Shown here one piece after another: positions 1 to 5,776 of a stretch of DNA of 5,782 nt (position 1 is the first letter of the stretch; every line of letters starts with the position of its first letter). The notes under the pieces were generated by a model that ran no database searches, had not been told where the DNA came from, and saw nothing but the letters and a program-made list of their open reading frames with translations. The translations under genes were made by a program, and so were the position numbers. This DNA is from SLAN01 sp046545955 (GTDB lineage: Bacteria > Spirochaetota > Spirochaetia > DSM-27196 > SKKC01): the NCBI GenBank assembly GCA_046545955.1, contig JBKGYS010000147.1, positions 1-5,782 on the forward strand, in the 5' to 3' direction.

Positions 1-2
1 AA

Positions 3-557
3 ATGAAACGCGTAGAAACCGACCTGAACGAGCGATTTCTCCGCGACAACCTCACTCCGAGCCCGCTTTATACGAGGATCGGGATTAACAGCGGGGACAT
101 GGTCGTCGGAAACCTCGGTACGGAGCGGCAGATGGACTACACGATCATGGGCCACGCGGTGAACCTCGCCGCACGGCTCGAGGGCGTGAACAAACAGTAC
201 GGCTCGTCCATTCTCGTGAGCGAGGAAACCCGCCGACTCGCCGGAGACCGATTCCTGTTTCGAAGGCTCGACCGCGTGCGGGTTGTGGGGGTGCGTCAGC
301 CGGTCCAGCTCTACGAGCTGCTCGACGAACGAGACGCCGCGAGCGCGAAGCTGGTCGAGCGCGTTGACGCGTTCGAGCAGGCTATCGAAGCATTCCGGGC
401 TCACGATTTCGCGGAAGCCGGCCGCATATTCGCCGAAGTCGCCGAAGCCGCTCCCGACGATACCGCGGCGAAGCGGTACGCGCAGCGCTGCGAACAATAC
501 AAAACAAACCCGCCGCCGGCCGGATGGGACGGCGTTTACAAACTCGGAGAGAAATAA
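3..557 (+). CDS. Class III adenylate/guanylate cyclase, C-terminal part (5' truncated by window)
   Basis: Class III nucleotidyl cyclase that would make cAMP (less likely cGMP) from the triphosphate. Only the last 184 residues are visible. The reading frame is open to the window edge and the metal-binding first half of the catalytic domain is missing, so the Met at position 3 is internal, not the true start. Residues about 22-107 are the second half of the cyclase fold: GINSGDMVVGNLG (27-39), then R42, DYTIMG (45-50) and the N-x3-R transition-state pair N54/R58. Thr47 sits where class IIIa enzymes have the purine-binding Asp, which points to class IIIb (the bicarbonate-responsive group). The usual late KGK stretch reads VGV (95-97), so its lysines are absent. 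Residues about 119-166 form a TPR-like helical pair, and the protein ends with a WDGVYKLGEK tail. Spirochaetal relatives often carry an N-terminal CHASE2 sensor and membrane helices; that part is outside the window. The family call is firm; nucleotide specificity is inference. Confidence 0.9.
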   Translation: MKRVETDLNERFLRDNLTPSPLYTRIGINSGDMVVGNLGTERQMDYTIMGHAVNLAARLEGVNKQYGSSILVSEETRRLAGDRFLFRRLDRVRVVGVRQPVQLYELLDERDAASAKLVERVDAFEQAIEAFRAHDFAEAGRIFAEVAEAAPDDTAAKRYAQRCEQYKTNPPPAGWDGVYKLGEK

Positions 558-562
558 AAAAT

Positions 563-591
563 GGGTCCTTCGGGATATTCCCGAAGGACCC
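563..591 (-). terminator. Strong intrinsic terminator at the end of the mnmA-regulator-kinase unit
   Basis: A perfect 13-bp stem, GGGTCCTTCGGGA (563-575) and TCCCGAAGGACCC (579-591), encloses a 3-nt loop. On the minus strand the stem is followed directly by ATTTTTTATTT (complement of 552-562), a classical rho-independent terminator. It lies about 215 nt past the kinase stop codon. On the plus strand the stem follows the cyclase stop within 6 nt but has no T-run after it (CGGGCGG), so it would stop plus-strand transcripts less well, although the A-run before it could still make it partly bidirectional between the convergent genes. Confidence 0.85.
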
Positions 592-806
592 CGGGCGGCC
601 GGTAGGTCGTAGTCTAACGCTTGGGAACGTCGGTGGTAAGAACCCACCGGACCGCACCGCAGGGGGAGGTAGATGCAATATGCGTACTGGAGCTTATATG
701 GCGAACCGCCGTTGCTCCTTGATTCCGAACACTAACAAGGCGAGATTTTCGCACAATTTCACTGCAATTACATCTCTGTAATCCGCGAATCCTGAGAAGA
801 CGGCGC
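592..806. other. Non-coding gap between convergent genes (3' untranslated region of the kinase transcript)
   Basis: No credible gene is seen. On the minus strand this is the untranslated stretch between the kinase stop and the terminator. It contains a 6-bp hairpin, CGGTGG (631-636) with CCACCG (644-649), and a small inverted repeat ATTAC-N6-GTAAT (767-782). On the plus strand GGGGGAGG (662-669) lies 10 nt before an ATG (680) that opens a 33-codon frame ending at 781. The peptide has no recognisable features and is probably chance. I compared the stretch by eye with common riboswitch and small-RNA consensus sequences and recognised none. Confidence 0.6.
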
Positions 807-2288
807 TCAGCCGCCTCCGGGCGGTTCAACCGGCAGCCGCACGCGAACTTCGGTGCCCACACCGAGCTGCGAGTGAATCTCGACCGAACCGCCGTGTGCT
901 TCAACAATAGCCTTCACCAGGCTTAGTCCCAGCCCCAATCCCGGCCTGTTGCGCGCTTCGGCGCCGCGGTAGAGACGGTGCCAGATCCGCGGCATATCCT
1001 CTTCTTCGATGCCGCGTCCGGTATCGCGTACCCGGAATACCACCGAATCCTCGTCCTCCGCGGCGGAGAGCTCGATGCTCGATCCGGCGGGTGAATACTT
1101 GATCGCGTTATCGAGGAGGTTTGCAAGCACCTGCCGAAGGCGAACCGGATCGGCGTTGAGCAGAATCCCATCGGCCTCCCCGAGGTCTATGCGGATAGAT
1201 TTGGCGTCGGCCACATACTCGTACAACTCGGCGGCATCGCGGAGTACATCGCTCGCGTCGATCTGCTCCAACCGCAGACTCAGCGCACCGGACTGAGCCT
1301 CGGATATATCCATAAGCGTATTGAGCAGCCGAAGCATGGTATCGCTTTCTTCAATGCAGTCGGCGAGCGCGTCGCGCAACGCCTGCTCGTCGCCCTCCGG
1401 ACTCTTCAGCGCAAGCTCGGCGGTTCCACGCAACCGCGTAATCGGTGTTCGAAGGTCATGGGCAACCGCATCGAGCGCATCGTGCATACCGCCGATCAGA
1501 CGTTCTATGCGGGCAAGCATTTCATTGAAGTACACAACAAGGTCGTGCATATCCCCTTCCTCGCGGAGAAACCCTCCTTCCTCGGGGATACGGTTGTCGA
1601 AATGCCCAGTGGTAAGAATCGCATTCACCGCGTCGCTTAAATCGCGCACCGGCTTAAGAACGCGAAATGCAAGCAGCAGACCAAGTATGAGACTCATACC
1701 CACTATCGCGGAGGCTATGATCGTGAAATTACGACGGAACAGGTCCAGAAGCCGGTCGCGGTTCTCGGTCGAAAGACCGACCTGGAGGTAATTGTCGCTG
1801 TCGAGCCTGATCCCGGCGATCTCGAGATCGTACGGAAGTGTCTCCGATTCGAGCGTCCTTACTTCATCCCAATCGGAGAGCGAACCGGACTCGAGCGCGG
1901 CCATGTCAAAGCCTTGCTGCCAAAGCGCCGGAATACTGAAAAACTGCGTATCATTCTCGGCATCCGCAATGCGTACGAAGAATGCACGTTCGCCGACGAG
2001 CACCGTACGCGCATCGATCTCGTTGCGAAGCGCCTCGACACCGCCGGACTGAAATCGTGCCCAGTATCCGAGCAGGCGGGTGGATAGTTCCTGCAGGTCA
2101 TCCTGTTGAAGCGAACTGTAGAGCGAGTAGAAGCTGATCGAAAACAGGGCGATCGCTCCGACGAGAAAAATCGAGGAAAACAGCAGCGTAAGCCTGACAT
2201 ACGTCGCCGAAAGAAAGTGCTTAGCCGCTTTTGAGAACGTAGCCCACACCTCTGACAGTGTGTATAAGCTTCGGTTCGTATCCTTCAT
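807..2288 (-). CDS. HAMP sensor histidine kinase, membrane-bound, partner of the adjacent regulator
   Basis: A 493-residue two-component sensor kinase that autophosphorylates on His and passes the phosphate to the response regulator encoded just upstream. Order of parts: short cytoplasmic N-terminus, membrane helix about 31-53, extracytoplasmic sensor region about 54-187, second helix about 188-209, HAMP about 208-264, DHp domain with phospho-acceptor H277 in AHDLRTPI, and HATPase domain with N box (N390, N394), G1 box DTGRGI (422-427) and G2 box GLGLGL (450-455). The F-box-like stretch reads IWHRLYRG (435-442). All catalytic motifs are intact. The sensor region has no His or Cys, which argues against metal ligation through these residues even though the regulator resembles metal-responsive types. 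The ATG at 2288 has GAGGAAAAAGG before it and lies 68 nt inside the regulator gene, so the first 22 codons are read from both frames. No good alternative start lies before the first membrane helix (CTG codon 11 and GTG codon 14 lack a well-placed ribosome site). The signal is unknown. Confidence 0.95.
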   Translation of the reverse strand: MKDTNRSLYTLSEVWATFSKAAKHFLSATYVRLTLLFSSIFLVGAIALFSISFYSLYSSLQQDDLQELSTRLLGYWARFQSGGVEALRNEIDARTVLVGERAFFVRIADAENDTQFFSIPALWQQGFDMAALESGSLSDWDEVRTLESETLPYDLEIAGIRLDSDNYLQVGLSTENRDRLLDLFRRNFTIIASAIVGMSLILGLLLAFRVLKPVRDLSDAVNAILTTGHFDNRIPEEGGFLREEGDMHDLVVYFNEMLARIERLIGGMHDALDAVAHDLRTPITRLRGTAELALKSPEGDEQALRDALADCIEESDTMLRLLNTLMDISEAQSGALSLRLEQIDASDVLRDAAELYEYVADAKSIRIDLGEADGILLNADPVRLRQVLANLLDNAIKYSPAGSSIELSAAEDEDSVVFRVRDTGRGIEEEDMPRIWHRLYRGAEARNRPGLGLGLSLVKAIVEAHGGSVEIHSQLGVGTEVRVRLPVEPPGGG

Positions 2289-2895
2289 CTACCTTTTTCC
2301 TCAGTCGCCACACGAGCACATCGACGACGTTAGTCTGGGGATCGAAATCGTAGTTCCACACGTGCTCCATAATCATGGTTTTGGAGAGCACCGTGCCGGC
2401 GTTACGAATCATGTACTCAAGCAGCGAAAACTCCCTTGGTTGCAGTTCAATCGCCTGCTCGCCACGCTTGGCTTCATGTCGCAGCAGGTCGAGGGTCAGG
2501 TCATCGTAAGTGAGGGTCGTTGTCGCCTTCCCACGCCCCGCCCGACGCATGAGAGCCTGAAGCCGCGCGAGCAATTCGGAGAAGGAAAACGGTTTGGTCA
2601 GGTAATCGTCGCTTCCGGTCTGTATTCCTTTGATACGGTCTTCGACCGAGCGCTTGGCGCTGAGAATGATTATGGGCGTCTCGATATCCTCTTCCCGCAC
2701 CCGCTGGACCATTGTCAGCCCGTCCATACCCGGCAGCATAATATCGACAACCGAGGCGTCGTAGGGGGTCTGCCGCAGGTAGGCGAAGCCGTCTTCGGCG
2801 GTCCGCACGCAGTCCACCGCGTAGCCCGATTGTTCGAGCCCTTTCTTTACGAATGACGATATTTTATCATCGTCTTCTACGACAAGTACTCTCAT
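2221..2895 (-). CDS. OmpR/PhoB-family DNA-binding response regulator
   Basis: A 224-residue cytoplasmic transcription regulator controlled by phosphorylation, the normal length for the family. The receiver domain spans about 1-115 with acidic pocket D8/D9, phospho-acceptor D51 in VDIMLPGMDG, S79 in the switch position and K101 in the LTKPF motif. The winged-helix effector domain spans about 128-222 and includes the recognition-helix stretch TNVVDVLVWRLRKKVD and the C-terminal wing GVGYVLKSG. The segment RSVEDRIKGIQTGSDDYLTK (82-101) is close to CusR/CopR-like regulators, but no metal-handling gene is in view, so a metal role is not supported. The start ATG lies 21 nt after the mnmA stop with GAGGG only 3 nt ahead of it, and the 3' end overlaps the kinase gene by 68 nt, which suggests translational coupling. 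Targets are unknown; self-regulation cannot be judged. Confidence 0.95.
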   Translation of the reverse strand: MRVLVVEDDDKISSFVKKGLEQSGYAVDCVRTAEDGFAYLRQTPYDASVVDIMLPGMDGLTMVQRVREEDIETPIIILSAKRSVEDRIKGIQTGSDDYLTKPFSFSELLARLQALMRRAGRGKATTTLTYDDLTLDLLRHEAKRGEQAIELQPREFSLLEYMIRNAGTVLSKTMIMEHVWNYDFDPQTNVVDVLVWRLRKKVDEGYEPKLIHTVRGVGYVLKSG

Positions 2896-2916
2896 ATGCC
2901 CTCGTACGCTGTCGCC

Positions 2917-4140
2917 TCAAGCCCGATACCCGGCACGAATTCGGCCCGCACCGAGGCATCGCTCGCCGTCGTACAGCACCCCGAACTGTCCGGGAGCAAC
3001 GCCCCGATCGCTTTCGGAAAGATGTAGGTTGATGTTCTGCCCGTCGCCGGCGGCGATCCGCGGGTTATCCTCCGCGCCGGCCCGCTCGAGGCGACACGCG
3101 ATGCGTTTCGGCCCGTGTCGCAGCTTCACGCTGAACCGCCTCGGTGCGTCCGCGTCCGTGGCAGCCGTCCAGTCGGGCTCTCGACCGATCCAGTGAAGTG
3201 ACTCGAGCTCGACAACGCCCGAAGCCTGTTCGTAGACAGCCTCGCGGTGGGTAACGAATACGACATTGTCGCTTACATCTTTCCCAGTCACGTACCACGG
3301 ACCATTCGACAGCCCGAGCCCCTGACGCTGGCCGATCGTGTAGAACCAGAACCCGCGGTGGCTTCCGAGCACGCGGCCGGTTTCCCGTTCCACGATTCGC
3401 CCCTCTCTTTCTCCGAGGTAGTAACGAACGAAATCCGGGTAACGGATCTTGCCGAGAAAGCAGATACCCTGGCTGTCCGGGCGGGAACGGTTCGCCAGCG
3501 CAAGGCGATCGGCAAGGGTGCGAACATCCGCCTTGCGCAATTCTCCGATCGGAAACAGCGCACGCGACAACTGCTGCCGACCGAGATGCGACAGAAAGTA
3601 GCTCTGGTCCTTTACCGGATCCGGTGACCGGTAGAGGTGAATGTCCCCGTCGTCGGTCTCAACTACCCGACCGTAATGCCCGCTTGCCACCCAGTCGGTC
3701 CGCTCGCCCACGCGCTCGAGAAACGCCCCGAACTTAATGCGCTGGTTACAGAATATATCGGGGCTCGGCGTGCGGCCGGCGCGCAGTTCGGACAGGGTGT
3801 ACTCGACGACACGATCGTAGTAATCGGTTTGAAGGGGCACTACCTCGAGTGGAATGTCGAACTGCCTGCACACCAGCCGCGCATAGCCTAGATCGTCCTC
3901 CCACGGGCAGTCACCGAGGGAAGCAACATCGTCCTCAAGCCATATTTTCAGGTAAAACGCGGTAATATTTGTGAAACCCGCGGCGGAAAGGCGCGCGAGG
4001 GCCACCGAGCTGTCCACCCCGCCGGACACAAGGACCCCAATCGAATCGGTACGCGCCGGAGTTCGTACGCGGGAGGTCTCCGGAGTCCACGCGGCGGCGA
4101 AATTTTTCGTAATGGAGTCCTGTGCTGCCTGTACGATCAT
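2917..4140 (-). CDS. mnmA: tRNA-specific 2-thiouridylase MnmA (plant/plastid-like sequence type)
   Basis: Cytoplasmic enzyme that activates C2 of wobble uridine 34 in tRNA Lys, Glu and Gln with ATP and replaces oxygen with sulfur, taking the sulfur from a persulfide relay. The 407 residues show the ATP PP-loop SGGVDSS (39-45), the first catalytic Cys C131 in DIFCNQRIKFGAFL, ASGHYGR (152-158), KDQSYFLS (177-184), and the second Cys C227 in DSQGICFLG, followed by the central domain and a C-terminal beta-barrel. It is longer than a typical bacterial MnmA (about 360-370 residues), mainly through about 30 extra residues before the PP-loop. The stretches CPWEDDL (78-84) and HRGFWFYTIGQRQGLGL (261-277) match, from memory, the plant-type branch rather than the E. 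coli type. The ATG at 4140 is the first possible start after an in-frame TGA (4153-4155) and has no Shine-Dalgarno sequence. It is the first gene of a unit with the two-component pair downstream. Confidence 0.95.
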   Translation of the reverse strand: MIVQAAQDSITKNFAAAWTPETSRVRTPARTDSIGVLVSGGVDSSVALARLSAAGFTNITAFYLKIWLEDDVASLGDCPWEDDLGYARLVCRQFDIPLEVVPLQTDYYDRVVEYTLSELRAGRTPSPDIFCNQRIKFGAFLERVGERTDWVASGHYGRVVETDDGDIHLYRSPDPVKDQSYFLSHLGRQQLSRALFPIGELRKADVRTLADRLALANRSRPDSQGICFLGKIRYPDFVRYYLGEREGRIVERETGRVLGSHRGFWFYTIGQRQGLGLSNGPWYVTGKDVSDNVVFVTHREAVYEQASGVVELESLHWIGREPDWTAATDADAPRRFSVKLRHGPKRIACRLERAGAEDNPRIAAGDGQNINLHLSESDRGVAPGQFGVLYDGERCLGAGRIRAGYRA

Positions 4141-4146
4141 GATTAT

Positions 4147-4175
4147 ATTGTGTCAAACTGTGTGAGCAGTGGCAA
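4147..4175 (-). promoter_or_regulatory. Candidate mnmA promoter, possibly giving a leaderless transcript
   Basis: On the minus strand TTGCCA (4175-4170, 5 of 6 to the -35 consensus) is followed by exactly 17 nt and CACAAT (4152-4147, 4 of 6 to the -10 consensus). A start 7 nt past the -10 would fall at about 4140, the A of the mnmA ATG, which fits the absence of a Shine-Dalgarno sequence. A perfect TATAAT (4147-4142) also abuts the start codon but has no -35 at normal spacing and would start transcription inside the gene. A perfect TTGACA (4156-4151) is likewise without a good partner. Sequence-only call. Confidence 0.35.
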
Positions 4176-4181
4176 CGCCAC
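4169..4181. promoter_or_regulatory. Short palindrome overlapping the candidate mnmA -35 element
   Basis: GTGGC-AAC-GCCAC is a perfect 5-bp inverted repeat with a 3-nt centre, and it covers most of the TTGCCA -35 candidate. It could be an operator for a dimeric repressor at the divergent promoter region. It is short enough to occur by chance. Confidence 0.2.
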
Positions 4182-4264
4182 ACCTCATGTCAGCCTTGAT
4201 TGCAGCCGAGTGTTACACATTTTCGAAGGACTGCTGGAACGCGTATCGGAATGTGGGAACGAAA

Positions 4265-4293
4265 TTGCCGCTGAGTCGGGGTATTGGTATTCT
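4265..4293 (+). promoter_or_regulatory. Candidate mvaS promoter
   Basis: TTGCCG (4265-4270, 4 of 6 to the -35 consensus), a 17-nt spacer, and TATTCT (4288-4293, 4 of 6 to the -10 consensus) preceded by TGG, which gives an extended -10 (TGn). The start would be near 4300, leaving an untranslated leader of about 185 nt before the TTG start codon. No better sigma-70-like pair was noticed closer to the gene. Confidence 0.35.
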
Positions 4294-4471
4294 CTAACGC
4301 ACAATTTTTATTCGTTCGGACGGTGCGAGGTGTGCCTGCATATTCATCTATGTAGCGCGACAGCCTGAAGCGGGTTCCGATCACACTTCGATGAAGGGAC
4401 CTCGGTCGGAGGTTCACCGTGGCGGTCCGTTTTGGCGCAAGAGTATGCAGTGGGATAAGACCTGTATGCAT

Positions 4472-4477
4472 AAGGAG
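4472..4477 (+). promoter_or_regulatory. Ribosome binding site that fixes the mvaS TTG start
   Basis: AAGGAG sits 8 nt before TTG at 4486, ideal spacing. This decides for the TTG start. The next in-frame ATG is codon 21, inside the conserved N-terminal region of the enzyme, and would remove family sequence. Confidence 0.8.
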
Positions 4478-4485
4478 CAGTTCTA

Positions 4486-5766
4486 TTGAGTGGTGAACAG
4501 TCTGTTGGTATAAGCGACCTGTCGCTTTATGTACCTCGCCCGAGTATGAATCTCGAAAGCCTGCTCGAACATCGCATTCAGCAGGAGCCGTCGCTCAAAC
4601 GTCGGCTTACCCGGGCGCTCGAAACGACCGGTCAGGAACGCATGCGTTTTCCCGAGCTATGGCAGGACAATTCGACGCTCGCCGCGCAGGCTTCGCGCGA
4701 TCTCCTCGAGCGCGCCGGAAACAGCTCGCTCGCGAAAATGCGGTACCTTTCGGTCGGAACCGAGACCCCCGTCGATCATTCGAAGCCGGTAGCCGCGTAC
4801 GTGGAAGGTATGCTGCAGCGAAGCGGTATCGACATCCCCGAAAACCTCAGTACATTTCAGGTTCAGCACGCCTGCGCGGGTGGCACGGTGGCGATGATGG
4901 GTGTAGCAGCCATGCTGTCGCATTCGTCGAACAGCGGCGAATCAGGGCTCATTGTGTGTTCGGATATAGCCCGTTACGACGCACCGAGTACCGCAGAGAT
5001 AACCCAAGGCGCCGGCGCGGTTGCGATGCGCGTCGAAAAAAACCCCAGTCTTCTCACTATGGACCTCGGCACGCCCGGCTACTGCTCGCGCGACGTTGAC
5101 GACTTCTTCCGACCGCTCGGATCGACAACGGCCAAGGTTAAGGGGGGATACTCGGTACAGTGTTATCACGAATCTCTCGACTCGGCCTTTCTCGATCACT
5201 GCGCGAGGCGCGATACGGCTCCCGAAACCGTGTTGCGTGAAACCGATATGTTCGTAGTTCACGTGCCCTTCTATCGTATGGGCATTACCGCTATGAACAA
5301 TCTGCTATCAAAATACATATCCGAGGATCAGAAAACCATAGATTCATTCCTTGAAGAACGAGGATTCTACGAGGGACTCGCACCTGCAAAGCTGGTGGGA
5401 AACATCTATTCAGGCTCGGCGTACATGGCGCTCATGTCGCAACTTGTCGAACGCTACAGCGTGCTTGGATCGGATATTGTCGGAAAGAATATTCTGCTTG
5501 CGAGCTACGGATCGGGCAACACCATGGTCGTTCTCTCGATGAAGGTGGCACCCGAGGCGCCGGGCGTGATCGAGCAGTGGGATCTCGCGGGCACCGTTGC
5601 CGGAGGGCGCGAAAGCGGAATGGCCGAGTACGAACAGTGGCTCGAGTTTCCGCTCGATCGTGAAGAATACGCTCGCCGCCTCGCCGCGGCTTCGGTACGG
5701 CACGGCGAGTACTATCTCGCAGGAATACGGGAAGATGGCTATCGTGAGTACGAATACAGGCAATAA
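4486..5766 (+). CDS. mvaS: Hydroxymethylglutaryl-CoA synthase
   Basis: Cytoplasmic thiolase-fold enzyme that condenses acetyl-CoA with acetoacetyl-CoA to give HMG-CoA, the first committed intermediate of the mevalonate route to isoprenoids. The 426 residues are of normal to slightly long size (bacterial enzymes are usually about 390-420). Visible landmarks: N-terminal ISDLSLYVPRP (9-19), catalytic Glu E93 in VGTETPVDHSKP, nucleophilic C130 in FQVQHACAGGT, GYCSRDVDDFFRP (198-210) where relatives have a conserved Y..D.WRP-like stretch, catalytic H259 in FVVHVPFYRMG, NIYSGSAY (306-313) and SYGSG (340-344). The complete Glu/Cys/His triad separates it from KAS III-type condensing enzymes. It starts at TTG behind AAGGAG. 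A related enzyme type acts on carrier-protein-bound substrates in polyketide beta-branching, but no polyketide genes are in view, so the mevalonate role is preferred. The next gene seems to follow directly, as expected for a mevalonate operon. Confidence 0.93.
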   Translation: MSGEQSVGISDLSLYVPRPSMNLESLLEHRIQQEPSLKRRLTRALETTGQERMRFPELWQDNSTLAAQASRDLLERAGNSSLAKMRYLSVGTETPVDHSKPVAAYVEGMLQRSGIDIPENLSTFQVQHACAGGTVAMMGVAAMLSHSSNSGESGLIVCSDIARYDAPSTAEITQGAGAVAMRVEKNPSLLTMDLGTPGYCSRDVDDFFRPLGSTTAKVKGGYSVQCYHESLDSAFLDHCARRDTAPETVLRETDMFVVHVPFYRMGITAMNNLLSKYISEDQKTIDSFLEERGFYEGLAPAKLVGNIYSGSAYMALMSQLVERYSVLGSDIVGKNILLASYGSGNTMVVLSMKVAPEAPGVIEQWDLAGTVAGGRESGMAEYEQWLEFPLDREEYARRLAAASVRHGEYYLAGIREDGYREYEYRQ

Positions 5767-5776
5767 CCGCGGCTCC

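Larger units (their letters stand above)
4141..4485. other. Divergent intergenic region between mnmA and mvaS
   Basis: This 345-bp stretch separates two divergently transcribed genes and should hold both promoters. Seen in it: a candidate mnmA promoter with an overlapping palindrome (4147-4181), a candidate mvaS promoter (4265-4293), a foldable leader segment (4397-4428), and the mvaS ribosome site (4472-4477). Short open frames occur on both strands, but none has a convincing start signal plus recognisable protein content, so no gene is called. No tRNA or known riboswitch was recognised. Confidence 0.6.

Noticed and set aside
382..678. 98-codon minus-strand frame across the cyclase end and terminator
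   Set aside because: It would run through a strong terminator and antisense to a real gene, and it starts at TTG without a ribosome site.
680..781. 33-codon plus-strand frame preceded by GGGGGAGG
   Set aside because: The ribosome-site-like run is suggestive, but the peptide has no recognisable feature, the frame is short, and it lies between convergent genes with no visible promoter. Not called as a gene.
1009..2052. Chain of long plus-strand open frames opposite the kinase gene
   Set aside because: They are rich in Ser and Arg with no domain motifs and lie antisense to a fully motif-supported kinase. Codon bias of a GC-rich gene explains them.
2260..2856. 198-codon plus-strand open frame opposite the response regulator
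   Set aside because: Antisense shadow of a complete OmpR-type regulator; composition is not protein-like and no ribosome site supports it.
4160..4183. TGTGA and CCACA half-sites resembling a CRP site, tempting because a cyclase is nearby
   Set aside because: The half-sites are 12 nt apart instead of the 6 nt typical of CRP sites, and no CRP gene is in the window.
4150..4368. 72-codon plus-strand frame in the divergent intergenic region
   Set aside because: It overlaps the mnmA promoter area, has no ribosome site and no recognisable protein pattern.
5351..5763. Open frames on both strands inside the 3' part of mvaS
   Set aside because: They lie within a well-supported coding region and show no motif or start signal of their own.
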